The notes under the pieces were generated by a model. It did no database searches. It saw only the letters and a program-made list of their open reading frames with translations, and was not told where the DNA came from. The translations under genes were made by a program, and so were the position numbers. A stretch of 39,997 bases of DNA from Paludibacter propionicigenes (GTDB taxonomy: Bacteria > Bacteroidota > Bacteroidia > Bacteroidales > JAIFNL01): the NCBI GenBank assembly GCA_020721325.1, contig DYNA01000019.1:1-39997 (forward strand), in the 5' to 3' direction. This document shows, piece by piece, positions 15,724 to 24,585 of the stretch. Each line of letters starts with the position of its first letter. Within the stretch, counting starts at the first letter, position 1.

Positions 15724-15906
15724 CAAAAAAAATAATATAAAAATCTAAAATAAGTAGAATATTTTTTTTATAATTGTGTTTTGTTATTTTTGTAAAAAAA
15801 ATGAAAATAAAATTTATTAAATCAATTCATTGATTTTTTGATTTTTATAAAAATAAAATTTAAAAAAAGAAACTATTTTTAATTTAAAATTTTTAAAAAA
15901 ATTGAA

Positions 15907-18117
15907 ATGCAAAATAAGGGTAAAAATACAAATAAAAAATATCAAAAAAAAATAATTGATAAAAAAACTCAAACAAATACCAAAAGAGTTGAATTGCAAA
16001 AGCCTGTTTCGGCTAAAATAATTGCCTTTATACTATTGTTTATTAGTGTTTTAACTTATTTTGTGTATTCGCCTTCGCTTAAAAATGATTTTACAAATTG
16101 GGACGATAATTCGTATGTAGAAGAAAATCCGGTAATTAAAAACCTTGATAAAGCGGCATTGAATGAAATGTTTTTTTCGGAAGATAAAAATGTTTTGTAT
16201 CACATGGGCAACTATCACCCTTTGAGCATGTTATCTCTTTCCATCGACCATGCTTTGGAAATGAAATACCCCGATTTTTTTAAACAAAAAGGCATGAAAC
16301 TTCGCGGTGAACGACAAAAAGAATACCGCGAATTTGACCCTTATATTTATCACTTACACAATGTTTTGTTGCATATTTTAAATTCTTTGTTGGTTTTTGC
16401 CTTTGTTTTTCTTTTGCTTGGGCAAATGGAAAATAAAAAGCGAATTTTTACGGCATCTTTGGCTTCGCTTTTATTTGCACTCACCAGCATACACGTGGAG
16501 TCTGTAACATGGATTTCTGAGCGAAAAGACGTACTTTATGCTTTTTATTTTTTAATTTCCATAAATTTGTATTTGATTTATTTGCAAAAAAAGAATTTTA
16601 TATTTTACCTGCTTTCTTTATTTGCGTTTGTGCTTTCGTTGCTTTCCAAAGGTCAAGCAGTTTCGTTGGCAGTGAGTTTGGTGGCTATTGATTTATTTTT
16701 CGCGCGAACCGATTATAAAAAATTGATTTTAGAAAAAATTCCATTTTTCGCGCTTTCGCTTGTTTTTGGTTTGATAGCTATTAAAGCTCAAGCAGTTGGA
16801 GAAGCCATACACGATATTGGCGATTATCCGATTTATTACAGAATACTTTTTGCGGCTTACGGTTTAACAATGTATTTCTTTAAACTTTTAATCCCCAGTA
16901 ATTTAGCCGCCGTTTATCCGTATCCCTATCCCGAAGTACCGGTTTATTTTTGGTTTTTTCTAATTCCTTTGGCTTTGTATATTTGGACTTTTATTTATTT
17001 TTATAAAAAAGAAAAAATTATAGCTTTTGCTTTGGCTTATTTTGTTATCAATGTGTTCTTGGTTTTGCAGCTTTTGCCCGTTGGAAGTGCCATTATGGCA
17101 GACAGATACGCTTATGTTTCGTCTGTGGGTTTTGCTTTATTGCTGGCATATTTGTTGGTTGAATTGGGTTTTAGAAGCAAAAATATGTATTATTTGAGTA
17201 TTTTAATTGTATTTGGATATTCTATTTTTTTATCGCAAAGAACCTTTGCTCAAACCAAAATTTGGGTTAATAGCAATTCGCTTTGGGAACATACCTTGAG
17301 CATAAGTCCTTATGCAGTAGTGGCTTGGAACAATTGGGGAAGCGCGATAGACAAAATAGCCAATGAAGAAAAAAATTCGCAAAGGAAAGTTGAATTGAAA
17401 ACTTCTGCCATCGAAAAATTTAATAAAGCGGTAGAAATAAAAAAAGATTATGCTCATGCTTTTTACAATCGCGGCACGTCGCGCAAAGACATTGGATTGG
17501 AAGTGCAAGACCCTAATTTTTTTCAATTGGCGGTAACTGATTTTACTACGGCTATCGAAATAAAGTCGGATTTTCCCGAAGCTTATCAAAACAGAGCCAT
17601 TTCAAAAGAAAACTTGGGAAAATTTGAAGAAGCCCTTTCCGACTTTGATAATGCTATTCGCTTGAAACCCAACGCACCCGATTTGTATTCCGGTCGCGGA
17701 GTTGTTATGGGAAAACTCGGAAAACTTAATCAAGCCATCGAAAATTTTACCAAAAGCATAGAAATTAATCCCAAGTATCACGAGGGATATTCCAACAGGG
17801 GATTCGCTTACTACTTGAAAGGCAATGTACAACAAGCCATGAGCGACTACAACAAAGCCCTCGAAATAGCTCCCGACAATCCGGACGCACTTTTTAACAG
17901 AGGTGTAGCTTTTGCTTTTTTGAAACAATTTGAAAATGCCCTTGCCGATTACAACAAAGTAGAACTTTTAAAACCCAGTTTATCAATGCTTTACATTAAC
18001 AGAGGAATTGTATTAGTAAATTTGGGCAAAAAAGATATGGCATGTAACGATTTTGCAAAAGCAAAAAATATGGGAATTGGATTGGCTGATAATTACATAA
18101 ACGCATATTGCAAGTAA
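15907..18117 (+). CDS. Polytopic TMTC/GT-C-like membrane protein with C-terminal TPR repeats
   Basis: The 736-aa protein has a Lys-rich cytoplasmic N-terminus (1-35), then about 10-11 membrane segments up to residue ~445, then about six TPRs (about 460-735). The loop after the first membrane helix has FTNWDDNSYV followed by YHPLSMLSLSID, and later HVESVTWISERKDVLYAFYFL and ADRYAYVSSVGF. These are the conserved motifs of TMTC-like (DUF1736) proteins, which have a GT-C glycosyltransferase fold. In eukaryotes TMTC proteins O-mannosylate cadherins; bacterial members are uncharacterised. The acidic pair in WDD could be the GT-C catalytic site (inference). TPR units have the usual AxxxxxAIEINP spacing. 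It is the first of three same-strand genes, about 100 nt before the DUF4105 gene. Confidence 0.8.
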   Translation: MQNKGKNTNKKYQKKIIDKKTQTNTKRVELQKPVSAKIIAFILLFISVLTYFVYSPSLKNDFTNWDDNSYVEENPVIKNLDKAALNEMFFSEDKNVLYHMGNYHPLSMLSLSIDHALEMKYPDFFKQKGMKLRGERQKEYREFDPYIYHLHNVLLHILNSLLVFAFVFLLLGQMENKKRIFTASLASLLFALTSIHVESVTWISERKDVLYAFYFLISINLYLIYLQKKNFIFYLLSLFAFVLSLLSKGQAVSLAVSLVAIDLFFARTDYKKLILEKIPFFALSLVFGLIAIKAQAVGEAIHDIGDYPIYYRILFAAYGLTMYFFKLLIPSNLAAVYPYPYPEVPVYFWFFLIPLALYIWTFIYFYKKEKIIAFALAYFVINVFLVLQLLPVGSAIMADRYAYVSSVGFALLLAYLLVELGFRSKNMYYLSILIVFGYSIFLSQRTFAQTKIWVNSNSLWEHTLSISPYAVVAWNNWGSAIDKIANEEKNSQRKVELKTSAIEKFNKAVEIKKDYAHAFYNRGTSRKDIGLEVQDPNFFQLAVTDFTTAIEIKSDFPEAYQNRAISKENLGKFEEALSDFDNAIRLKPNAPDLYSGRGVVMGKLGKLNQAIENFTKSIEINPKYHEGYSNRGFAYYLKGNVQQAMSDYNKALEIAPDNPDALFNRGVAFAFLKQFENALADYNKVELLKPSLSMLYINRGIVLVNLGKKDMACNDFAKAKNMGIGLADNYINAYCK

Positions 18118-18219
18118 AAAAACATGTTTTATTACTAATTAATACGGTAAAAAATATTAAAAAAAACGGTTCTTTTTTAAAAGTTTCCTTAAAATATTTT
18201 GTACAAAAAAATTGAAACA

Positions 18220-19407
18220 ATGAAAAAAATTTTGTTCCTTTTCTATTTGATTTTATCAATAGGAGTTTTGAAATCGCAAAATAGTAAACTCTCGCCCTCA
18301 GCTCAAGTGTATTTGATAACGGTTGGAGCCGGCACCGATTTGTATTCCGTTTTCGGTCATACAGCCATTCGCATCAAAGACAGCACTTTAAAAATCGATG
18401 TTGCATACAATTACGGAACTTTTGATTTCGATGACCCCGATTTTTACGTCAAATTTGTTAAAGGCGACCTTCAATACATGCTTTCAAAAGGACATTTTGT
18501 TTATTTTTTGCAATATTATATTGAATCCAATCGAAGTGTTTTTCAACAAAATTTGAATTTATCGCTTACGCAAAAACAGCAAATTTTCGACTTTTTGGAG
18601 TGGAATGCCCTCCCTGAAAATAAATTTTATCTCTACGATTTCTTTTTTAGAAATTGTGCATCGGTAGTGCGCGATGTGTTTGAAAATCAGCTTACTGACA
18701 GTTTAGTTTTTCAAAACAACGACCGTAATTTTACCTTTCGCAATTTGTTGCATCAATACTTGCAAACCCCAAACGAATGGAATAAATTGGGAATTGATTT
18801 GATTTTGGGTTCACGCACCGACAGAAAAGCCACTCCGCGCGAATACATGTTTTTGCCGGATTATTTAATGTGGACTTTTGAAAAAGCGAACATGAAAACC
18901 CCAAATGGAAATCAACCAATTAGTCAGAAAACCGAAGTTCTTTATTTAGAAAAACCCCTCAACTCATCGGTAAATACTTTGTTTGTACCCGAAAAAGTTT
19001 TTTGGACTGTTTTTATTTTTTATGCTTTAGTAAGTTTGGCAGGTTATTTTTTCAAAAAACGTCTGGTTTTTTTCGATTTTTTATGGTTATTCGCAGCCGG
19101 AGTGGGTGGTTTTATCCTATTTTTTGCTTGGTTTTTTACCAATCACACCATTACGGTAAACAATTTTAATTTGGCTTGGCTACCGGTAACACATCTTATT
19201 TTTGCTTTTTTTGTTTTTTATAAAAAAAATACATTGTTTCATAAAATCTATTTGTCGATAACTATTGGCTTCATTTTTATGCTTTTAGTAGGTTGGGGCA
19301 TTATTCCTCAAGCTCTTAATATTTGGATTGTTCCACTTTTACTTACTTTTTTGCAACGGAGTTTGTTTTTATTATTCTATCCGCTTTTGCTAAAAATAAA
19401 TAAATAA
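18220..19407 (+). CDS. DUF4105 (Lnb N-terminal-like) periplasmic domain protein with membrane C-terminus
   Basis: The 395-aa protein begins with a signal peptide (ILFLFYLILSIGVLKSQ). The periplasmic domain (about 25-250) carries the DUF4105 hallmarks: VYLITVGAGTDLYSVFGHTAIRI, YNYGTFDFDD, KFVKGDLQYML and FFFRNCASVVRDVF. His in FGHTAIR and Cys in NCAS are conserved and suggest an NlpC/P60-like or lacto-N-biosidase-accessory fold. From about residue 265 four to five membrane segments follow. ATG 18220 is chosen over an in-frame TTG at 18199 because it gives a clean signal peptide. No substrate can be stated. Confidence 0.82.
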   Translation: MKKILFLFYLILSIGVLKSQNSKLSPSAQVYLITVGAGTDLYSVFGHTAIRIKDSTLKIDVAYNYGTFDFDDPDFYVKFVKGDLQYMLSKGHFVYFLQYYIESNRSVFQQNLNLSLTQKQQIFDFLEWNALPENKFYLYDFFFRNCASVVRDVFENQLTDSLVFQNNDRNFTFRNLLHQYLQTPNEWNKLGIDLILGSRTDRKATPREYMFLPDYLMWTFEKANMKTPNGNQPISQKTEVLYLEKPLNSSVNTLFVPEKVFWTVFIFYALVSLAGYFFKKRLVFFDFLWLFAAGVGGFILFFAWFFTNHTITVNNFNLAWLPVTHLIFAFFVFYKKNTLFHKIYLSITIGFIFMLLVGWGIIPQALNIWIVPLLLTFLQRSLFLLFYPLLLKINK

Positions 19408-19564
19408 ACAGATATTTATCTATTTAAAATATAAATTAGTAAAAAAAAATAAAACTCGCAAGTTTAACTTAATGATATGATTATTAATGTATCAGTTGTT
19501 TATTAACAGATTGTAATGACTTGTGAATTTAAGGATTTTTTTTAAAGAAACAATTTTGTAAAAC

Positions 19565-20347
19565 ATGAAAACCATTCTAATAACCGGACTCGATGGAAGC
19601 GGGAAAAGTACAGTTTTTGAAAAAATTCGGCAAAAAAGTTCATTTTCTGTGCATTTTATAAAAGCTCCACAAATAGATACCCAATTTTTACCACAAAACA
19701 GCAAAATTTTAAAAGCTGCACAATTTATCAATTGGCTCAATGAAGAATCGGATTTAAAGCAAATGCCTCAACTCAAGGCAGTTGCATTGCTAAGTTCAAT
19801 GCTTTTGATTAAAGAAATTTTAAAAATCTACAACAATCAATCTTTCAAATATGTTATTTTAGAGCGACATCCTTTAATAGATACAGCCATTTACGGGCGT
19901 TTTTATGCACCTTTGTTAAAAAAAATTATCATTTCTGACCAAATTCTTTCCCAAATAGAAAAGCAATTTGCGGAAGAATTACAATATATCATCGAGTTTA
20001 TTCCTGCTGCTTATTTTTCTACCCGCCAAAGCCCTTTACGGAATTTATTTTACTTTATTTACGATTATTTTTACTTACGGGGTGAATTGAAAATAAGCGA
20101 TTTAGAAAATATTTTTCAAATAAATCCACCCTCCGAAATATATTATTTGCAAGCCCAGCCCGATATTTTGTACCAACGAATTAAAGACCGAACACGCAAA
20201 GAAGCTCACGAAAATACCGAAATACTTAAATTATTAGCTCAAGCTTATCAAGATTTTTTTGAAAAATATTTTCAAAACAAAGTTATAATTATAGATACCA
20301 ATGAAATAGAAAACTTAAATATTTTTGCAAATCAAATGATTTACTAA
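19565..20347 (+). CDS. Thymidylate-kinase-like P-loop nucleotide kinase
   Basis: The 260-aa protein opens with ILITGLDGSGKST (P-loop at residues 8-16), the form used by TMP and deoxynucleoside kinases. LERHPLIDT near residue 100 resembles the DR[Y/H] substrate motif. A lid-like region DRTRKEAHENTE and the following LLAQAYQDFFEKYF match the TMP-kinase C-terminal half. Usual TMP kinases are about 205-215 aa; this has extra sequence in the middle (about 110-190). It may therefore be a paralogue acting on another nucleotide or a small molecule, not the essential tmk. The gene stands 157 nt after the DUF4105 gene. Confidence 0.7.
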   Translation: MKTILITGLDGSGKSTVFEKIRQKSSFSVHFIKAPQIDTQFLPQNSKILKAAQFINWLNEESDLKQMPQLKAVALLSSMLLIKEILKIYNNQSFKYVILERHPLIDTAIYGRFYAPLLKKIIISDQILSQIEKQFAEELQYIIEFIPAAYFSTRQSPLRNLFYFIYDYFYLRGELKISDLENIFQINPPSEIYYLQAQPDILYQRIKDRTRKEAHENTEILKLLAQAYQDFFEKYFQNKVIIIDTNEIENLNIFANQMIY

Positions 20348-20387
20348 CTTGCTTATATAAATTTGAATTTATACTTTCAAGGGTTAT

Positions 20388-20490
20388 AATTTGAACTTTT
20401 ATTTTTATGTAATTGCTTTGTAATTAAAACTTTGCCAAAGCTACTGTTTGCAGTATATATCGAGCGCAGCTTAGTAGAAAAATTAGTTTG
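20388..20490. repeat. Dispersed ~100-bp element carrying AACTTTGCCAAAG, copy at 20.4 kb
   Basis: The segment TTTGAACTTTTATTTTTATG, then the palindrome AACTTTGCCAAAGCT (20428-20442), then CTGTTTGCAGTATA and a GCGCAGCTTAGTA tail aligns by eye with 35275-35400. Inverted, it aligns with 23272-23372. It fills the spacer between convergent genes. Confidence 0.65.
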
Positions 20491-20539
20491 ACTTTCAATT
20501 TGCAACAAATTTATTTATAGTTTTAAAAAAAAAAAACGA

Positions 20540-21007
20540 TTAAGAAATTTCCTTTTTTGATAAAAAAAACTCACGTATGAAAAGAAAAGTTAGAAAAGGC
20601 ACAAATACCGGAAAAAATATTTTTTGAAACGAACTCCAATTTGATGCTTGATGGCTAAAAAACAAAGTATAAAAAACCAAAAAGCTAAGATAACTAAATA
20701 AAATAGAAGGAACGGAATTGACTAAAATTCTAACTAATAAATAAATAGGCTCTTTATCAGTAAACTCGTTCCAACCACTGTAAGCATAATAAAAGGCAAC
20801 CAGAGAGGTAACTATTGCTCCCATTGAAGCCGTAAAATTCATAAAAAAAGTAATGTAATTGGGCATTAATTGATAATAATACAAATACTCGCTTTTGTTA
20901 AAATAATAGTGAGTAAGTAATTCAAAAACAAGTGAAAACAAAATGGCTAATGCCAATAAAATGCCCACCGACATTTTTATTATTCCGAAAAATTTATTTA
21001 ATTTCAT
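20540..21007 (-). CDS. Small four-helix membrane protein, unknown function
   Basis: The 155-aa protein has four predicted membrane segments (about 12-32, 55-75, 92-113 and 128-147) joined by short loops, with basic ends (MKLNKFF... and ...FFLSKKEIS). I recognise no family or catalytic motif. It is convergent with the TMP-kinase-like gene. A long AT-rich spacer with a repeat separates it from the divergently transcribed protease. The continuous hydrophobic pattern argues against a chance frame. Confidence 0.6.
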   Translation of the reverse strand: MKLNKFFGIIKMSVGILLALAILFSLVFELLTHYYFNKSEYLYYYQLMPNYITFFMNFTASMGAIVTSLVAFYYAYSGWNEFTDKEPIYLLVRILVNSVPSILFSYLSFLVFYTLFFSHQASNWSSFQKIFFPVFVPFLTFLFIREFFLSKKEIS

Positions 21008-21250
21008 TCAATAAACTTTTAAAATTATTTTTTATATAAAAAAATCTAAAATAAAATCTGAAAACTTGCTCTTCCAAATCGGCTTAGCACTACTAAAAAC
21101 CGCATTTTTAGAAGTTTCTTTTCAAATTTTAGTTTTTACAAATATAGATTTTTTTTAATCCGAAAAATTGTTTTTTTTTATTTTTTATTAAAAAAAACAA
21201 AATCATTGATAAGCAATTCATAATTTTATTTAGTTTTGCAATTTACAATT

Positions 21251-21376
21251 GTTCGTTATTTTTTTGCCACAAATGCACAAATAAACTCAAATTCAACAAA
21301 TTAACAAAACATTGTTTTTGCGTGTCATTTTGTTTATTTTTAATGAATTACACAAACATTTAACGAATTTTTGATT
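21251..21376. repeat. MITE-like ~125-bp element, copy A (GTTCGTTA ends)
   Basis: It begins GTTCGTTATTTTTTTGCC, passes through AAATGCACAAATAAACTC and ends near TTTAACGAATTTTTG, so the termini are short inverted repeats (GTTCGTTA/TAACGAA). It aligns over most of its length with 24418-24550 and partly with 24267-24307. The rest of the 573-nt spacer 21008-21580 is AT-rich with no gene. Confidence 0.6.
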
Positions 21377-21580
21377 TTTAAAAAAAACTACGAAAAAAAT
21401 CGTACAAATTTCACTTATTTGAGTAAAAGTGCAAATAAAAAATTACATTTTTTTTGCCCAAAGCGTACACTTTTTTTATAAAAAAAAAATTTACTTAAAA
21501 AAAGAAATTTGTATAACGTATTGAAATGATTTGTTTTGTAATAGATAAAAAATTATAATAATTGCAATAAAAAAGCATCA

Positions 21581-23248
21581 ATGGAAAACGAAATATTAGA
21601 AGGTGTTTCGCAAGAAAACAACGAAAAACCGAACAAAAAAGAGTACAACAACTCCTTGCAAAGCATATTGACGCCCATATTTTTGGCACTTTTTTTAGTG
21701 TTGGGATTTTACATGGGCAAATTTTTTACCCAGCGAAGTTTGAACAATTCGCAAACCCATTCGAGCCTAAACACCACCAATGGCAACAAACTTTTTGCAA
21801 TTTTTGATGTAATAAAAGAAAATTACGTAGATAGCCTTTCGGAAGAAGAGTTAATCGAAAGTTCTATCCCTGAAATACTTAAACAACTCGACCCCCACTC
21901 GCTCTATATTCCGACAGTAGAAATGCAAGCCTCGAACGAATCGCTTCAAGGCAAATTTGAAGGAATAGGCGTACAATTTAACATGCAAAACGACACGGTA
22001 ATTGTCATTCAAACCATTTCGGGCGGACCTTCCGAAAAAATAGGAATTTTAGCCGGCGATAGAATTGTAACCATCGATGGCAAAAGTTTTGCCGGAGTAA
22101 AAGCTTCTAACGAAGACATTATCAAGAATTTAAAAGGCGAAAAAGGCACAAAAGTAAAAGTAGGCATTCACCGCAGAGGGTTTAAAGAACTTTTGCAATT
22201 TGAAATTACGCGCGGCGAAATTCCGCTTTACAGCATTGATGTTTCTTATATGATTGACAAAGAGATAGGTTACATAAAAATCAGTAAATTTGCCGAAACC
22301 ACTTATAAAGAGTTTTCCGAATCGGTAGCAAAATTGAAAAAGCAAGGCTTGAAAAAAATAATCATCGATTTGCGCGGCAACGGCGGCGGGTACATGAGTG
22401 CAGCCACCTCCATAGCCGACGAATTTCTTGGCAAAGGCAAGCTCATTGTCTATACCGAAGGGCGTTTCAGACCCAAAGAAGAATACATTGCCACCTCAAA
22501 AGGAGCTTTGCTCAATGTTCCGGTGGTGGTTCTGCTCGACGCTTGGTCGGCTTCGGCAAGCGAAATTGTAGCCGGCGCATTGCAAGACAACGACATAGGA
22601 ACTATCGTTGGGCAACGTTCGTTCGGAAAAGGATTGGTACAAGAGTCGATGTTTTTCCCGGACGGTTCGGGGCTTAGAATTACAACGGCACGCTATTACA
22701 CGCCCACCGGAAGAAGCATTCAAAAGCCTTACGGCAAAGATACCGACTACGACCACGAATTGGCGGAGCGTTTTATGCACGGCGAATTGATGCAAATCGA
22801 TTCGTCAAAATTCAGCGACAGTTTAAAATACACCACCAAAGGCGGAAAAATTGTTTACGGAGGCGGTGGCATTACTCCAGATGTATTTGTAGCCCACGAT
22901 ACCACCGATTATTCCGATTATTTTGGAAAAATAGCTTCAAAAGGCTTAATTTATCAGTTTGCATTCGAATATACCGACAACAACAGAGCCAAACTAAGCC
23001 CAATGAAAACCGCTAACGAAATCAATCAATTTTTAAATACACAAAATATACTGCAAAAATTTACGGCTTACGCCGAAAAAAATGGCGTAGCAACCGTTCA
23101 AAAAGACTTAGAAATCTCAAAACAATTGATTTTTACACAAATAAAAGCTTATATAGCCCGAAACATTCTCGATAACGATGGTTTTTTTCCAATTATTCAT
23201 CAGATTGATAATTCTTTACAAAAAGGAGTTGAAATTTTGAAAAAATAA
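21581..23248 (+). CDS. ctpA: S41-family C-terminal processing protease (CtpA/Prc-like)
   Basis: The 555-aa protein has a hydrophilic N-terminus and one membrane anchor (about 30-48), then a helical domain, a PDZ domain (about 122-205) and the S41 catalytic core. The motif LRGNGGG is near 265. Catalytic Ser325 lies in AWSASASEIVAGALQD, and Lys350 in GQRSFGKGLVQ; the 25-residue spacing is that of known CtpA/Prc Ser-Lys dyads. A long extension (about 400-555) follows, common in Bacteroidota members. It would act on exported or membrane proteins in the periplasm, cleaving near C-termini. All key residues are present. Confidence 0.93.
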   Translation: MENEILEGVSQENNEKPNKKEYNNSLQSILTPIFLALFLVLGFYMGKFFTQRSLNNSQTHSSLNTTNGNKLFAIFDVIKENYVDSLSEEELIESSIPEILKQLDPHSLYIPTVEMQASNESLQGKFEGIGVQFNMQNDTVIVIQTISGGPSEKIGILAGDRIVTIDGKSFAGVKASNEDIIKNLKGEKGTKVKVGIHRRGFKELLQFEITRGEIPLYSIDVSYMIDKEIGYIKISKFAETTYKEFSESVAKLKKQGLKKIIIDLRGNGGGYMSAATSIADEFLGKGKLIVYTEGRFRPKEEYIATSKGALLNVPVVVLLDAWSASASEIVAGALQDNDIGTIVGQRSFGKGLVQESMFFPDGSGLRITTARYYTPTGRSIQKPYGKDTDYDHELAERFMHGELMQIDSSKFSDSLKYTTKGGKIVYGGGGITPDVFVAHDTTDYSDYFGKIASKGLIYQFAFEYTDNNRAKLSPMKTANEINQFLNTQNILQKFTAYAEKNGVATVQKDLEISKQLIFTQIKAYIARNILDNDGFFPIIHQIDNSLQKGVEILKK

Positions 23249-23271
23249 ATGCTAAAAACCCACAAAGCATG

Positions 23272-23372
23272 GCAAACGATACGATAAAAAAACTTTGCCA
23301 AAGTTTTTTTTACAAAGCACTTACATAAAAACAAAAGCTCAAATGATAACCGTTTAAAGTATCGTTCGATGA
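23272..23372. repeat. Dispersed AACTTTGCCAAAGTT element, inverted copy at 23.3 kb
   Basis: The perfect palindrome at 23291-23305 sits inside A and T runs, so the stem reaches about 11 bp around a GCC loop with a T-tail. It could end transcription in both directions for the convergent protease and slipin genes. Read on the minus strand, the flank ATTTGAGCTTTTGTTTTTAT matches the equivalent flanks at 20.4 and 35.3 kb. Confidence 0.65.
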
Positions 23373-23388
23373 ATTTGTAATCTGGGTT

Positions 23389-24159
23389 TTACTTTTTGGC
23401 GTTTAGCATTTCAGTAAAACTTTTAGCTACATTGGTAAATTCCGAAGGAATTAAAATAATGGTCGTTGTGTTGTTGTCAATTCCGATTTCCGAAAGCATT
23501 TGCATTCGGCGCAATTCGAGCGACATGGGGCTTTCCGACATTTGTTGCGCACCTTGAGCAAGTTTAATCGACGACTCCAATTCCGCTTCGGCTTTAATAA
23601 TTCGCGCGCGTTTTTCTCTAATGGCTTCGGCTTCTCTTGCCATGGCACGCTGCATCGACTCGGGTATTTCTACATCTTTCATTTCTACCATTTCTATTTT
23701 TACGCCCCACGGTTCGGTTACCGAGTCCACTATTTTTTGAAGGGTGTCGTTGATTTGTTCCCTTTCTTTCAAAACATCGTCTAACAAATGCTGACCGATA
23801 ATATTTCGCAATGCCGACACCGAAAATTGATAAACGGCTTGATAAAAATTGGCGACTTTAATAACCGCTTTTTCAGGGTCGATAACTCTAAACCATAAAA
23901 CGGCGTTTACTTTTATGGTTACGCTGTCTTTGGTTATCGTTTCTTGTTGCTCTAAATCAACCGTTTTGATACGAATATCTACTTTTTGTTGTCGGTCGAT
24001 AACGGGTATCAACCAATACAAACCGGGTCCTTTGGTCGATAAAAACCTACCCAATCGAAACACAATGGCTCTTTCATACTCTTGAGCCACTCTTAATCCT
24101 GATAAGAATAAAAGTATCAAGCCTCCTAAAATGGGAAAAAGTAAATTCATAAAATTCAT
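23389..24159 (-). CDS. Slipin (SPFH/stomatin-family membrane protein)
   Basis: The 256-aa protein has one N-terminal hydrophobic hairpin (about 5-22) followed by the stomatin signature VAQEYERAIVFRLGRF...GPGLYWLIPVID. The SPFH/Band-7 domain spans about 25-185, followed by a coiled-coil region rich in AREAEAIREKRARIIKAEAE and a conserved end (MQMLSEIGIDNNTTTIILIPSE). Length is normal for bacterial slipins (250-260 aa). Slipins form oligomeric membrane microdomain assemblies and are often paired with an NfeD-like protein or ClpP-like protease. No NfeD gene is adjacent here, although a convergent S41 protease is. Confidence 0.92.
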   Translation of the reverse strand: MNFMNLLFPILGGLILLFLSGLRVAQEYERAIVFRLGRFLSTKGPGLYWLIPVIDRQQKVDIRIKTVDLEQQETITKDSVTIKVNAVLWFRVIDPEKAVIKVANFYQAVYQFSVSALRNIIGQHLLDDVLKEREQINDTLQKIVDSVTEPWGVKIEMVEMKDVEIPESMQRAMAREAEAIREKRARIIKAEAELESSIKLAQGAQQMSESPMSLELRRMQMLSEIGIDNNTTTIILIPSEFTNVAKSFTEMLNAKK

Positions 24160-24266
24160 TTTTTTTGTTTATACTGTTTTTTTTTGTAAAAAAATATTTT
24201 CAAAAATAAAAAAATAAAATCAATTTCTTAAAAAAAAAGTTTTTTTTTAAAATTTTACAACCAATA

Positions 24267-24550
24267 GTTCGTTATTTTTTTGTACGAATGCACAAATAAA
24301 CTCAAATCTTTCTCTTTTTCTAAAAAAAATAATAAAGGAATAAGGGAGGGAATAAATTTTATTTTTGATTACTAAACGAATAAGAGTTTGAAAATCAACC
24401 TTATTCCCTTATCAATGGTTCATTATTTTTTTTGACATGAATGCACGAATAATCTCAAATTCAATAAATGAACAAAATATTGGTTTATTATATATCATTT
24501 TATTGAATTTTAAATAATTACAAAAATATTTAACGAACGATTGACAATCA
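24267..24550. repeat. MITE-like elements, copies B and C, split by an AATAAGG hairpin element
   Basis: Copy B (24267-24307) starts GTTCGTTATTTTTTTG and stops at CTCAAATC. Copy C (24418-24550) is full length and ends TAACGAACGATTG. Between them (about 24308-24415) is an AATAAGG-family hairpin (GGAATAAGGG near 24340; CCTTATTCCCTTA near 24399-24411) with the same CTCTTTTT-A-tract lead-in as at 3978. Together they fill the 426-nt spacer 24160-24585, which has no gene. Confidence 0.6.
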
Positions 24551-24585
24551 AAATAAAATTCCCAAATTTTCAAATTTTCAAATTT

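Noticed and set aside
17230-17928. Two minus-strand frames of 108-119 codons
   Set aside because: Antisense to the TPR region; no start context or homology seen.
22496-22795. 99-codon minus-strand frame
   Set aside because: Antisense to the catalytic core of the S41 protease.
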